This document shows positions 13,590 to 26,066 of a DNA stretch of 64,000 bases, piece by piece. The stretch comes from Luscinia megarhynchos. Its lineage: Eukaryota > Chordata > Aves > Passeriformes > Turdidae. How positions within the stretch are numbered: position 1 is the stretch's first letter; every line of letters begins with the position of its first letter. A model generated the notes under the pieces. That model was not told the origin of the DNA, did no database searches, and saw only the letters and a program-made list of their open reading frames with translations. Location of the stretch: contig JAPFBE010000002.1 in NCBI GenBank assembly GCA_034336665.1, forward strand, positions 33,893,406 through 33,957,405. Reading direction: 5' to 3'. A program made the translations under genes and the position numbers.

Positions 13590-14225
13590 GGCTAACCAGG
13601 AAACCCGTGCGCTCATTCAGCCGCGATTCGCAGCCATTGCGATAGGAGGGACGTGGCACTTCTCACTTATTCACAGAGCCTCAGGTGAAAACTCCAACGA
13701 GACGCGGGATGGAGGGGCCAGCAGTCCCGGCGCGTCCTGCCTCTGCCGAGGTGGCGCCGGCGAGGACGGATGTGCACGCCACGGAGATGTCTGGCGAGTC
13801 ACACGAGCGGGACAGTTTGGGAAACCCAGAGCTGCCGGGGCAGCGGCTCCCGCCTGCGGGGCCTGAGGGGCACTGCGGGGAGGGGGAACCCTCACGTCCG
13901 CTAACCCGGGACTCTCGGCGGGGACGGGGCGGGCCGTGCCAGCCCGGCTGCCATTTGGAGCACCCGGCCGGAGCTCAGAGCCGGTGTAGTGCGGTTTCAC
14001 AGGAGACCAGCCCCAGGGTGCCGCCATAAAACAAGGGAACCCCAGCCAGGGGAAAACCCCGCACCCCGTGTAGGGGCGGCCCGGGGCAGGGGACGGAGCC
14101 CGCCCTGCCCGCCGCCCTCAGCCTCACCAGCTCTGGGGCCGGGCACCGCCCGGGCTTTGTGCCAGCCGGCCCGCCCCGACCCGACTGACTCCGGGATCTA
14201 GACCTGCCAGAACCGGAGACTAGGA
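13590..14225. promoter_or_regulatory. Orphan CpG-rich block (candidate promoter or GC-rich relic)
   Basis: About 640 bp of high GC and many CpGs (for example near 13730, 13850 and 14060-14180), surrounded by AT-rich intergenic DNA about 5 kb beyond the end of GRB10. Open frames on both strands (about 114-118 codons) have no recognisable product and are typical of GC-rich sequence. A donor-like GGGTGAGC lies at about 14259-14266 on the plus strand. A CR1 copy abuts the right side. It could be the promoter of an unannotated transcript, or a GC-rich repeat I do not know. Confidence 0.45.
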
Positions 14226-14424
14226 ATCAGCAGAATGGGGTTCTTGCTGGTCAGCTGCCCGGGTGAGCCCCTCCCTGGGGCAGCACAGAGCCCAGCACCC
14301 TGCTACGCCTGCTCTGGGCGGCCCTCCGGCGGCAGGATCCTCCAGGGAGGGCTGGAACCAGCCTGGGCACCAGCAGCTGGCCTCAGCAAGGCACGTAAAT
14401 TGATGTGCCTCACAGGCAGGTGTC

Positions 14425-14707
14425 GAGAGGATGGTGTCAGACCTTCCAGTGCTGCCCAGAGACAGGATGAGGAGCAGTGGCCATAAACTAAAACACAAGT
14501 TCCACCTCAACACGAAGAAGAATTTCATTACATTGAGGGTGAAAAAGGCTGCCCTGAGAGTTTTGTGGAGTCTCTGTGTCTATAGACATTCAAAATTCAA
14601 CTGGACACGTTCCTGTGTATCCTGATCTAGGGGAGTGTGCCATGGCAGGTGGTTGGGCTGGAAGATCTCCAGAGATCCCTTCCAACCGTAAAAATTCTGT
14701 GATTTAC
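14425..14707 (+). mobile_element. CR1 LINE fragment (3' end)
   Basis: A plus-strand CR1 tail: GCCCAGAGACAGGATGAGGA, AAACACAAGTTCCACCTCAA, CACGAAGAAGAATTTC, then ATCCCTTCCAACCGTAAAAA and TTCTGTGATT at the 3' end. It lies immediately right of the CpG-rich block and is the only sizeable CR1 here on the plus strand. Confidence 0.92.
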
Positions 14708-17700
14708 TCTTTCCATTCTTTCCCTGCCTGGGAGAGCCTCGGCAGCTCCCCCCTGGCCTGCCCACCCCATCTCAGCGCTCCCCCTCCAGCTGCACCATAG
14801 CTTTCCGCAAGAAAAAATCACCTGGCTCTCACCAGAGCCCCTTTCTGTTCCTCAGATGCCAATGGTGTAAGGAAAACCTGCATTTTACCTGGGGAACCCT
14901 CCACAACACGTCCCACACTGCTGAACAAAAATGCCCAGGGATGGCCATTTACACGCAACTTATAGTTACTTATAGTACAATAAGTTGAAAGGGAGTAGCA
15001 CCTATGCTCTGTTTAAAGCTCATTTTAGAGGACACCTCAAAAGCTCTGTCCCTGCCAATAATGAGTTTTGAGGCTGAATGAATGAAGCCAGACACTATTC
15101 TTGAGCAACTTCAGAGCCCTGATGGCCTCAGCTCTGCTGTGGCAGCCCCCACACCTGCAGCAAACCCTCCTAGTGGGAAGCTGGAGCAGGGGAAGGCACA
15201 TCAGGATAGGACAGCTGTTGCAGACCCTGGAGGCATCACTTCCTACGATGGGCTGGTAGGAAGCAAATTCAATACTTACATGGCTGTTTTGCTAAGGGCA
15301 GCCTTAGTTCAGTCAAAAGGAGCCTCCAGTTGACTGTAGAGCAGGTTCTCTTGATCCTTCCTCAGGTCTTAAGGTCAGTTGCTTCTGTATGAGCCAGCCC
15401 TGATGTGGGCACATTCCTGGATCAGATAAAAAGTATCTCCAGCCCTTGTCTCTAGCCTTAGTAGGGGGCATGCAGGGAAGATGAACTTATATATGTGCTG
15501 TCAAATAATGATTCTTCTCCTGAAGACTGCTCCTGGCACTTGGTGACATGTGACCAATGGACTTTGAGAGAAAAAGATGGCATTTTTGTAGTTATTATCC
15601 ATCAGCTGAGTTTTCTCTATCATGATGTGATAGAAGCCCTTTGTGAACCCATGTGAACTTTTGCCACATGCTACATTTTGTGGTGGACAATGCAAAAGAT
15701 TATATGAGCAGTTTACCAAGAAATACTTCTGGTTTTCCCAAACTGGTCCTCTGCATACTTCAGGTGACTTCTGTATCAAAAAAAATCTCATAATCAAGTA
15801 TTTTGTTTCAGCTCAGCTGCCTATGTTTATCTATAAATCTATTATACTAGCTCACTGAACTGTTTTATTATATATTTGATTGTTCCTCTGGCCTTTATGT
15901 TTGGTCTTCCATTTCTACTGCATCCTAAGTCTTCTTTGCTGCTGTCATTGGAGTTCCTGCTCTCTTTCATACTTTTAGGGAGAGAGGATCCCTTCCCAGG
16001 TACATTTACTTCTCTGAAGCACTCTGTTTTCTAGAGCAGGTCAAATTCTTGTTCCAGCAACTGATTTTAAGTATTTTGAGACAAACTTTGTGAGCCTTCA
16101 ATGACTTCACCCTTGTTTAGCCAGCTGTTTCCACAAACCTTACTGTCTAGTGAAAAAAAAACCTCAAAAAGCTCTTCTGTCCACCAATTCTATAATTACC
16201 AATTTACATTATTTCATAACTAGATGTGTTGTGGAGTTACTTTTCAGGAAGCTCTAATCCTCACAGCTTGCCTCTTTTCTGTATTTGTTTTTTATTCTAA
16301 GAGTGCTACAGTAATGTGAAAACTAGGAGCTGGTAAGAGTCACACAGAGCACATTATTATCATGCACAAATTCAGCAGCAAAGAGAAGTATCATGGAGGG
16401 AATTGAATAATGAAAAGGTCTAAAAAATTATTTTACAATAGGATGTACCTAGGATTCTTTGTGGAGCAGTGATATTGTACACTTTCAGAAATGTGCTTAA
16501 CCATTTGCTTTAGCCATCATTGTTCTTGGCAGAACCATACTGCCATATTCTCACCTTCCTTTTCTTCTAATGGCAGTAGGACAGGCTGTTTAAGAATGGA
16601 CACCAATTCCACTGCTGTGTCTCTCCTTGGTAATGCAAGATGCCAGTACTAACACCTCTGGAGAACATGTTTCAAAGGGTAAATACAGTGGGAGCCTTTA
16701 TGTAGAAGTGTCTTCACAGGTTTGAGGGACGAGGAGGGGAAACTGACTCTTGGGGAGTGGTGAGCAGCACTCAGGGCATCACAGCACTGTCTGCACTGTG
16801 TTTCTTTCCTAGTCACACCCAAACCACCCCTTGGACAATACTGCCCAAGGGAAATTCTTTTCTCTCCTCCGCTTCCCTCCCTGTCTCTCTTCTGAGCTCC
16901 AAGGAGTTGTACTTCTGAGCACATCCAAGCTGAGCTTCAGGGTCCATATAAACCCAGGCTGTATTTTTGCTCAGGGCCAGCAGCTGTTTGTAATTGAACC
17001 TTCCTATTCCTCAATTTATGGCATCAGGATCTTGCAGCCAAGGGATGGAAAACACCTGATTATAGAAAAGCATAACAAACCTGGGCAGCTAACAAGGGTT
17101 GTAAGACCCTATTAATCACAGCTTAGTGTCTTGTGTGAACCAATGTTTCTTGCTAAAACATCTGCTGGCATCTGTGCAAAATGATGAGCAATTAGAGCAG
17201 AATTGTCTTTGGGCTAAGGGTTTGGAATGTGTGTTACACAAACAAATTAATTTTCAAGGCTCAGATGTGACTAATCACAATATCTAAGGAAAATCATACA
17301 GGTCTTGGGCGTACTTGTGGTTATGTTGGATTTTCAAATACTAATTAAATTGTGCTTCAAGTTAAGAAAGACTTAAGATTTAGGATGCAGAAGCAACCCA
17401 AATGAAGGCAGCCTGGATATTTCAGAGGAAGATATCTTTTTTCTCCATCTGCTGACATTGTAAATGAAGTTTCCAAGATGTCAGAAAAACAATGTCCGAG
17501 ATGCAAAGCAGTCTACAGACTGGACATTGACAAACCAGATTAAAGCATTACTAAATTAGCAATAACAAAGATCAAAAGTCATCTAAAGTTCAACTTGAAG
17601 GGAAATGGTGATGTTTTTCTCATCTGGTTTTAGAGGTACAGGCTGAAGCAGCAATTTAAAGTAATCCTAATTTAATGGTTCTTTGTATCAGGATGAAAGT

Positions 17701-19274
17701 CCTGCAGCCACATGCTATAAAATATGAGTCTGATAGGAATTTACTTATGGGCCCAAATGCATTTAAGCTGTTTTGCCTGGTGAACTTTGTGCTAGAATGC
17801 TTTATGTGGGATGAGATATCTGATCATGTCTATTGTTCTGCAGCTGATGTAAAAGAAACACCAATCTATCAGGCAAGTAATTAAAATCTGTACCCACTTC
17901 TGGCCCAGACTAATTTTGTACTGGTGATGTTGTGATAGCCCAAGTACCCACTGCTAATACCAAGGGTTAGATTTCACAGGTATCATTTTGCATCTGCCAC
18001 AGAAGTGGGCAGTTTGGACAAACATGCTGACGGCACTACCTTGCCATGGGGCAGGCTTAATGAGATCTTCTTACAATGTTGCTTTTTTTAATGCCATCTT
18101 CTTGTCTGTTCCAAATGCAATATATGCAATAAAGCAAGGTGGGGTTGTGGATTTTTTATTTGTTTTTTTTTCTGTGGTTTTTTGGTTGGTTTTTTGTGTT
18201 GTTTTGTTTTTTTGTATTTTTTTGGTTTTGTTTTGTTTTTGTTTTTTTTTACAGATTTGTGTAGAATTATTGTCTGTGACTTTTAATGATCATAGTGGGA
18301 GTCAGTTTCAATATTAGTATGGCCTCTGCCAGCCAAGCAGGAAATAGTCATCCTTTGTTAACTTTTTAAAAAAACTAAGTTACTGCATGCAGGATAGTGA
18401 ATTCTAAGCACTTTAACATGCATGTACAGATACGAAAAACACTTGAGGAATACCAAAATCCACAAGAAGTACTCTGCCTCTATGTGCTGATGAATGAATT
18501 TCATCATGCTAACATGTAAATTAACTCATGCTGTAGTGCAATAAGGAGACATAGCATGCAGAAGCCAGAGTGTAACAGAGTTTCGAAGTGCAATGCATTT
18601 GATGGCTTCTATGGATTAACAAGGAGGAAACAGGAAAGGATTGTGTCTAAAAAAATAGAAGTGAAATATTCCCAACCTTCTATTTTTCTATCTGCCAGAA
18701 GAACCACCAATCCCTCCACCCCACTCTTCCACCCTGCTGGATTTTTTAAGTAAAGATGTCTTTTGTGCAGATGGTGCTTTTCCAGCCAAATTCTGATGGG
18801 GTGGAAATACAAGGATTTCCAGTATATACAAATACAAGGATTATGGGCGTAAGTAATTGCTTTCTGGAAGTACTGTTGAAAAGTTTTCTGATCCAACAGC
18901 TATCAGGCCAATAAAGTGTTTTATGCATAGTGTGCATTTTCAATGGGTTATATAACTTTATGATCTTAAAGTTGGTTATGTTGTGCTGATATGATTCTTC
19001 CCAAATGAATACTGTAAGTATCACAGCAGAATATCCCCAGTAATTTTTCTCAAACAAAAGGAGTGAACAAGTCCTTTTCTAAATAAAATGCAGTGTATTC
19101 TAACAGGAATCTTAAAGACAGAACAGCCAGAATATAGGTCTTGGGAATTGTGTCTTCCTCTTCACACTTCTTAAAAGCTGTTTAACATGACCCACCCAAT
19201 TAAGCTGAATGAAGGCAAGAGATACACAGTGTACTGATATATCCAAAGGATGACATTCATTCCAATATAAAATG
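14708..19274. other. Intergenic DNA beyond the GRB10 3' end
   Basis: No coding exon recognised. It contains the T/G tract at 18151-18250. Rare long GRB10 transcripts could read into its right end, but I see no later canonical poly(A) signal in convincing context. Confidence 0.5.
18151..18250. repeat. T/G-rich low-complexity tract
   Basis: About 100 bp of TTTTG/TTTGG-type sequence on the plus strand. It is AC-rich on the minus strand and could be a retrotransposon tail, but no body is recognisable next to it. Confidence 0.8.
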
Positions 19275-19292
19275 AATAGCATTGTATTAACG

Positions 19293-19298
19293 TTTATT
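19293..19298 (-). terminator. Likely distal poly(A) signal of GRB10 (AATAAA)
   Basis: The plus strand reads tttatt, i.e. AATAAA on the minus strand, in the context GAAATAAACG. It is the last canonical hexamer before sequence that no longer looks like UTR, and is followed within about 50 nt by U/GU-rich sequence. Cleavage is expected near 19275. Confidence 0.5.
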
Positions 19299-20403
19299 TC
19301 TAATTACAAGAAACAGAATATCAGTCCCTTATTTGTACAAAAATACCTGAAAGATTACAATTAGGTTCACAAGCCAAAAAGCTATTTACAGTATGAAGCA
19401 AAGCATATTGAATAAAGGTTTTGTCTCTTAAGTTAATACCTTTTGCATTCCCTGAAACTTTAAACTTTATTCCATTTTACAGTCACTAAATCTTGCATTG
19501 TGACAATATAATTTACGATAAGCAAGTCTTGCCACTGGAAAGGTGCATTGATTGGTCAAACTGTCAGGTATTTAGTGCAGAAAAGATAAGACAAAACATC
19601 TAAACTGAGGCACGTGTTTCTTCAAGATTAATTAACAAATAAAAAGTTTTTTTGTACTTTAACACCTATCGTAACATAACTTAACTAGTAACCTCATTAC
19701 CAAAATGGTTTGGCATTTTCCTTCTCAACATATTCAAGATTGCTACATGAAGTATTTATTTAGAAAATAAAATCACAGGCAAAAAGATAAAAATTCAACA
19801 GGCTCCAAAACAACCCTGAGCATCCCCTTTACATTCATGTCATTTAAATACAAAAATAAGAGTCAAATGTCCTTCAGTCCTTGGTATTCTGAGCTGGCAG
19901 CCAGCTGAATCTGTTGGAAAACTAAGGTGGCATTGACTGTTTTCCAGCAGAAAGAAGACAAAGCAGTGATCTGCTTAAGTAAGATTGTTGCCACTTTAAA
20001 GGTGGTCACTTTCTCAAAACAGCTCACTTTAGCTGGGAAGAGTACAAAATACTAAGTCAACCATCTACATACAAAAATCATGGTTCATAGTCAAACTTTT
20101 ATTCTCAATTTAAATAAGATGCAAAGTTTTTTTTTTCTTATAAATATGAAACACTGCAAATACTATCCGCCTACTGGGAAAAATGCATGGTTGTCACTAA
20201 GCTATGTAAACAGAAAAACTTAAAACTACAGCATAAATGGTCTTATTAAACTGGTAATGTAGTCAATACAAGTTTTTTTTTTTCTCCTAATAGGGGCCAA
20301 ATAGAAGCATGCAAAGTGAAGTCAGACTTAAGTTAGCTTAATTTCAAGGTTTTAAAATACATTGTCTAGAAAGCAGGAACACTCATTTCACTATGTACAA
20401 TTT

Positions 20404-20436
20404 AAAAAAAAAGCAAAACAAAACAAAACAAAAAAG
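20404..20436. repeat. A-rich tract with (AAAAC)n
   Basis: Nine A residues followed by four AAAAC-type units, within the GRB10 3' UTR (a U/G-rich segment of the message). A T9-10 run lies nearby at about 20272-20283. Confidence 0.8.
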
Positions 20437-21691
20437 GGTTCTACTAAAAACAAAATCAAGTTTCTTCATTTTTAGTATCTAGACATTAAATGGAAAAAAA
20501 TACTAAATGTGTTCTGTAAACTAAAATACAGTGTTTCTATACCATTGACATAGTTTAAGCTGATATGGACGACTCAGGCAGGTTATGGTTTGTCTTAAGC
20601 TATTCTTAACACTACATGAAGACCTAAAAGTGTAGGATTGGTTTTCCTTCTTTACCCTTTCAGATGGCTAGGATTTCAAACCCAGTGGCAAATATTAAGG
20701 ATTAACTAGCCTGTGTAAATAATTTACCATTTTACAAATGCTCCGTTCTGCACTACACTCTGCAAATTCCCAGGGTGGAATACTTCACACTGTGGCTAAT
20801 GGCACCAAGCACTGGGAAGTTACTTCAGTTCAGACAGTTGCTGAAGGAATGGTTGGCTGCAACTGCAGGTTCAAGGTGGGACTTGTCTGACTTTAATACT
20901 GATTTATCATCAGAAAGAGTTATTGTGTAAACATTAAATCATTCATTTAAACATTAACAATAATGTAGTTCTGATGACAAACCAGCACCAGAGCAAGATA
21001 CATGCTTGTCTGCCACAGGTACTGGTGTGCAGTAGCACACATGACACAGGGATCACCAGTTACCTCAATGGATGATATTGCCAGCAGCTACTTCACAATC
21101 AAACCTGTTTCTATTCCCAGCATGTTCCTTCTGACCATGTAAACTTTCATGGCCCTACAAAAAGCAGAAGGGGTTCAGTTCTTCTTATGCCCTATCCCCA
21201 GGAGAGCATTGTGTCACTGTAGCTTTACTATATTGAAAGAGCTCTTTGAAACAGTCTGAAAATTCAAGGAGCTATAAAGCTAAAAACACTGGTTTTTACT
21301 TTTTTTTTTAATATTTTGTCATACTAAGACTACCTGCAGAAGAATCTTCTCACAAAAAAATGGTGGTTTCAAATACAAGTGTAGTCATTCAGTCCTACTC
21401 TATTTAGTAACAGTAAATTTCCTCAGGAAAACAGTCAAAAGGCTGTAAAAAACAAACCACCACTCCAATAATAAAAATTTGTGCATAGAATCTAATACAG
21501 TCTCTGCATGACTGGATGCCACTAATATGCCATCAACATACTACAGCCATTATGCTACAAGTCAACAGTTTTAAGAGTACGTATATTGGTGGTATGTTCT
21601 TTTAGAATTGTATCCTCATTGCTTCTTCAAAGACATCTGCAGATCATTGAACCTCAGGTCTCCAGAGAAGTACTGAGACATACGCGGGCAC

Positions 21692-21707
21692 GCACACACA
21701 CACACAC
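21692..21707. repeat. (CA)8 microsatellite in the GRB10 3' UTR
   Basis: Eight CA units, reading (TG)8 in the message. Confidence 0.85.
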
Positions 21708-22251
21708 TTCTTGATTTTCTTCTAGATCCTTTTAGGCTGAAGCATTCCATACATTTTAGGGTGCAGATTAATACCCAACTCCTGCATGAATTTTAAAAGC
21801 CACATCAGCTCCTCATATAGGCTGCATACAATATCCGAAACAAAGTAGGAGTGCAAAAAAAGTGATCAATACAAAAAGTAAACACACTAGTCTTAATTGT
21901 CAAGATTATTCCAGGGCAAGAGTTCTTTTCAAAGATTTCTCTTCACACTTGTTCCTGTTAAGTGGCCCAGCCAAGATACTTTCCAGTTTTGTTTCAAATT
22001 TACTCATTGTGTTACAGACCCTCCCCCCATTTTTGGGATGCTGGGACACTCAGCAGCAATCACTCTTAGGTGTTAGACAAACCAGCAATCTTGGTCTGTT
22101 GGCACCTGTCGAATCCATCCCTTTCAGAGTCCCAAGGTGCATAATATTTATTTTTTAACCAACTTACAAATCTGCCAATTCCCCAGTGTCAACGTTCTCT
22201 TACAATTACTCTTCTATCAAATCCAGTCTTCAGTGAGAGTCAGATTTGAGG

Positions 22252-22398
22252 TCATAAGGCCACTCGGATGCAGTGGTGTTTGAGTTTGCAGGGCAAGACT
22301 CCTTTGTTTAGTTGATAGAATTCAACAAGCTGGATTAGATCACTGAATTTGGTGTTTCCATCATCCAGACTGAAAAATATCTGTCCATCATCTTCACA
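22252..22398 (-). CDS. GRB10: GRB10 last coding exon: SH2 C-terminus and stop
   Basis: 147 bp, 48 codons plus [23 protein letters not shown] then [20 protein letters not shown] and HHCIRVAL. The acceptor is cctag|TGTGAAG. It ends the SH2 domain at the usual family C-terminus with no tail. The [16 protein letters not shown] helix-loop forms the distinctive SH2 BG loop of the GRB7/10/14 family. Confidence 0.98.
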   Translation of the reverse strand, partial: CEDDGQIFFSLDDGNTKFSDLIQLVEFYQLNKGVLPCKLKHHCIRVAL

Positions 22399-23217
22399 CT
22401 AGGAAAACAAAACATCCTTTTCAAGTTAGGCTGCGCATGAAGAGATACACGCATGGAAAAATTCAGAGTACCACCAATGTGTTACATAAATAAATGATGG
22501 GCACTTGGCTGGCACTTGGTTGCCCACACAACCCAGTTCTTTATGAAACCAAGCACAGCACTAGAGAAAACATACCTTAATCCAACTTGTAACATTTTGC
22601 TTATGAAAGTGAAAACTTGTGGGCAGAGTAATTGAAAGTTGTACAGACAGCAATGGCATTCATTTAAAATAAAACAAAAATACCCCAAAAGGATTTGTTA
22701 GCTGTTTGTAAGATTGGCCAGCTGAACAATGGAAGAGGGTTTGGAACAATAGAAAGGTCTACATAATCTTAAATTTTTCATGCTTTTTTGGATCAAGATA
22801 AAAATCAAATTGTTTTCCAACATCTCAGTGCAACCTTATTTGAAGCTCAACATTACTGGATAACTTCCAGAATAAAACCTTTTAAAGTTTCCTGAAGTTA
22901 TTCTATGTTTGTGAGAAGGGAGACAACAGCTGCTGTTGTCGCTACCATTCACAGAGAACAAGTTCTGTGCCTTACACAGACTTGTGTAATGTAGTGACTT
23001 ACACTACTTTTCCAGCAATGTTAATCAATAATTTTAATCAGACATTTCACTCATTAAAGAATATTCTAAAGAATATCCACCTTTACATACACTTGCTAAT
23101 GGAAACATCCTTGTTAGTTGCATTTGTAATTAATAAGAGATCTCCTCAGAAACTGGAAAAAGCTTCATGGTTTAAAATTTTGGGTTTTGTTATCAGTAGC
23201 AAAAATAATCTACTTAC

Positions 23218-23311
23218 CGGCAAGATTTGAAAATGCTTTATTTTTTGATGATGGCATAACGTAAGTACAAATGCCTTTGGATTGCTTTGGCTGTCCCGCA
23301 GAAGAAATAAT
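23218..23311 (-). CDS. GRB10: GRB10 exon: SH2 core with FLLR phosphotyrosine-binding motif
   Basis: 94 bp, one base plus 31 codons, [15 protein letters not shown] then [16 protein letters not shown]. The acceptor is cctag|A TTA TTT and the donor TGCCG|gtaagt. FLLRDS is the GRB10 form of the FLVR motif; Arg369 of the short form is the phosphotyrosine-binding arginine and is present. [10 protein letters not shown] points to GRB10 rather than GRB14. Confidence 0.98.
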
Positions 23312-25978
23312 CTAGGAGAGAACATTTTTAAGAACGAATTGAATACCCTCATCTGCTTGTTCTTAAATAACCTTAAATAATAATTACTACTAAGTAATTT
23401 TGTGCCACTGCTGAACTCTTCTTCAGTTGCATTAAGAGGTGATTCTGTAACTGACAATTTGCTTTCAGTTATTATATCATGGCTATGCAACATTAACAGA
23501 TGAAGAAACAAGAAGTGCAAGATACATGATGGCAGTTCTTCCCCTAAGAATGTATCTATGAGGCTTTTTTAAAGGTTCCTTCTAATCAGCTTTCCATTAA
23601 TGATATGTACTCTCATGAAGAAAATATTATCATTTAATTCTAGAGAAAATCTGAATTTCTGTAGATGGAAAAAGTAATATATGGGAATCTGTTTCCACTC
23701 TACAATGTCTTGCATCAGTTAATAGAAATCCAGTGTCAGCAAAATTATGTGTACGTTAAATGGCTGCAATTGCACAGAAACATCTCAATACTTTCTCAAA
23801 ACTATTTACCAGTTAAATAGCTTCCACATTATCAAGATGGTGAAAACACACTGATTTTTTTTCCTCTAGAACAGTCACAGTATTTTTCCCTTAGAATTAG
23901 TGGAAAAAAAGTATATTAGGCATACAGGTACCAACATCATATAGCTGTCACTTTTAAACTGACCCACAAAACTGAAGTCCTACCCCAAATGGACTTTATT
24001 TAACATACATACTGGGAAGAGGAGAAAAAAAGCTTGATAAGAAAGTGTGTGTTTCCTTGCCTTGACATTTATGAACTAAGGAAGCAAATCCTCTCCATGC
24101 CACAGGAAACAAGAATGTACCTTTGGCAGAAGGCTTACAGCACTATTCACGAATGGATTTGTGAGATGGCTGAGCACAGGACTGGGGCAGGCCTCTTAAC
24201 TGCTGACCACAAAGCCAGGAACACACTTTTCCAAGCTGCAGTTGCAAGAACTGCTTGTAGTCTTTAAGAACTCAAAGAAATTTACTCTATCTCCTCAGAT
24301 CTGATTGAGAAATGTCAAGACCACAAAAATGCACCATCATAACCTGAGTCACTTCAGTAGTCAGGGACAGGCATGTCTTGCCACTCTCAGAAACCATGCA
24401 TGGTATTTGAAAGTTCCATTGTAATCCTAGGAAGGCCAAATATATGGAAAAGGGACAAAAGCCTTTATAAATAAAGATCCATTGGAGGGGGAAGGACCTC
24501 ACCTGCCTTGTGGTTACTGCAGTTCATGCAGGTATCTTTCAATTATTTTTCATCTAGCTGTTTCAGATAATGCATGGTATCATAAGCTGGTGGCACAAAG
24601 CAAATGTCTGCACAGCTGATGCTGCAACTCAACCTCTGGCAAGCAACCAGCTTCCACACAAACAATGACTACCAAGAGAGATGCATCCTCAACGAGAACT
24701 TCCAGAGATATCCAAGATAGCAGCATCAGTTGCTTGTATACAGTGTTGAGCCTCTTCCATGAACCACCAGGAGACTGTTAACTTTCTACCTTCTTTTGTT
24801 CAAGAACACACAGAACAGGCAAGAGTTTTCCACCCTAAAAATCATGATCCTTAGACCTCAGAGCACACAGGGTAACATGTACTTTTGCTGGTGGACCTTA
24901 CTATGGCCAAACTAACCAATTCTCACATTCCAAAGTGAGTAAGCTGATTAGGCACAAATTTAACACAACATCAAACACAAGAACACATTTATGAAGATCT
25001 CAACAAGGATGGGCCACCAGATTCCTAAGGCAACAAGACAAAATGAGCCCAAGATTATAACATGAGAAAACCAGGAACTCAAAAAGTCAGCAATGCTCCT
25101 TTGCTTTCTCAGCTGCCCTTTTCTGTTTGACCTGCTTAGCTAAAACCCCCTGCCTAGCCTTAGCCTAGACAAACCTCCCCTCCAAAAAAAGCAAACACTG
25201 CTTGATGAATGTATATATCCACTACCAACTTCTACTCCTCTAATGTATTTTAGTCTTCAGAAAGATTAAAGTTGATTCTGAATAAAAAAATGCTGAAGAA
25301 AGGTTTGAACTTCACTGTCTCCTGCAAAGTCAACATGGGAGTTTCTACTTTAAACCCTGAGACTAGTGAACCAAAGGCAGCCATGCCTTTCCCATCCTAC
25401 AAATCAACAATGCTGAATGCAATTCAAGCAACTTCCCTTCAATAACCATAACTCCATATAAATAAGGAAAACAGAGATGCTTGGAAGATACATAAATCTC
25501 AACCACAGACATTTGAGAGTGCTGGAACAGGTATTTCCATTTCTTTGCTCTAGAACAGAAATAGTAAGCAAGCACCGTTAGCTGCTCTGATTCATGCAGA
25601 AGAGCACGGATGGCTGATTATAAATTTGTTGGCAAATGATTTAGGTACAGCTTTGCCTGAAAAATATGTCCTCAATGCAGATTACAAGAATTAACTATTT
25701 TTAAATTCTAACATCGTCTAACACTTGACTGTCTGTTGGAAAAAAGGAAAGACACTTAAGTGTATTCCTAAGATTTTACTTTTCAAATCAAAAGTTAGGA
25801 TCCACTCCTACAAACACACTCTGACTTTTTGGAGTCCAGGCAGGTTATAACGAGGCTACTCGACAATCAGGTAACTCAGAAGTGCTCATAAATCTTGTAA
25901 ATCATTATAGCAGAAGTTGTACTCTCGTCTATAAACCTTATTGTCAGATCATAAATACTGAGCAACAAGAATACCTAC
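23312..25978 (-). other. GRB10 intron within the SH2-coding part
   Basis: 2.67 kb between the two SH2 exons, with no repeat recognised. The stretch near 24750-24770 weakly resembles an SH2 start on the minus strand, but it is out of frame and lacks splice sites. Confidence 0.7.
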
Positions 25979-26066
25979 CCATCTACAAGCCCTTGTTGCT
26001 TAATAATCCTGTGAGATTCTTCTCTAGAGATTCTGCCGTGAAACCAGTGCTGTGTCCTATGAATAA
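25979..26066 (-). CDS. GRB10: GRB10 exon: SH2 domain, N-terminal part
   Basis: 88 bp starting and ending inside codons (phase 1 in, phase 2 out), (V)[10 protein letters not shown] then [18 protein letters not shown](G). The acceptor is ctccag|TTATTC and the donor GATGG|gtaggt. [11 protein letters not shown] is the classic start of an SH2 domain, with alpha-A residues of the phosphotyrosine pocket. Confidence 0.97.

Larger units (their letters stand above)
19275..22251 (-). other. GRB10: GRB10 3' UTR (about 3 kb)
   Basis: The AT-rich stretch after the TGA has no recognised repeat and no coding exon. It contains many ATTTA-type and U-rich segments on the minus strand, and a Pumilio-type UGUAAAUA (19383-19390 on the plus strand as tatttaca). 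Several AATAAA hexamers could give shorter messages, for example near 22147, 20097 and 19466-19471; the most distal clear one is at 19293-19298. The length agrees with the roughly 3-kb 3' UTR of mammalian GRB10. The exact end is inferred. Confidence 0.7.

Noticed and set aside
13558..14201. Open frames of about 70-118 codons in the 13.6-14.2 kb CpG block
   Set aside because: Same GC-composition effect. No recognisable protein, and the frames overlap on both strands.
24745..24775. Minus-strand resemblance to an SH2 start (TGGTTCATGGAAG), a possible duplicated SH2 exon
   Set aside because: It needs a frameshift to read WF-HGR, has no splice sites, and the true exon is intact at 25979-26066.
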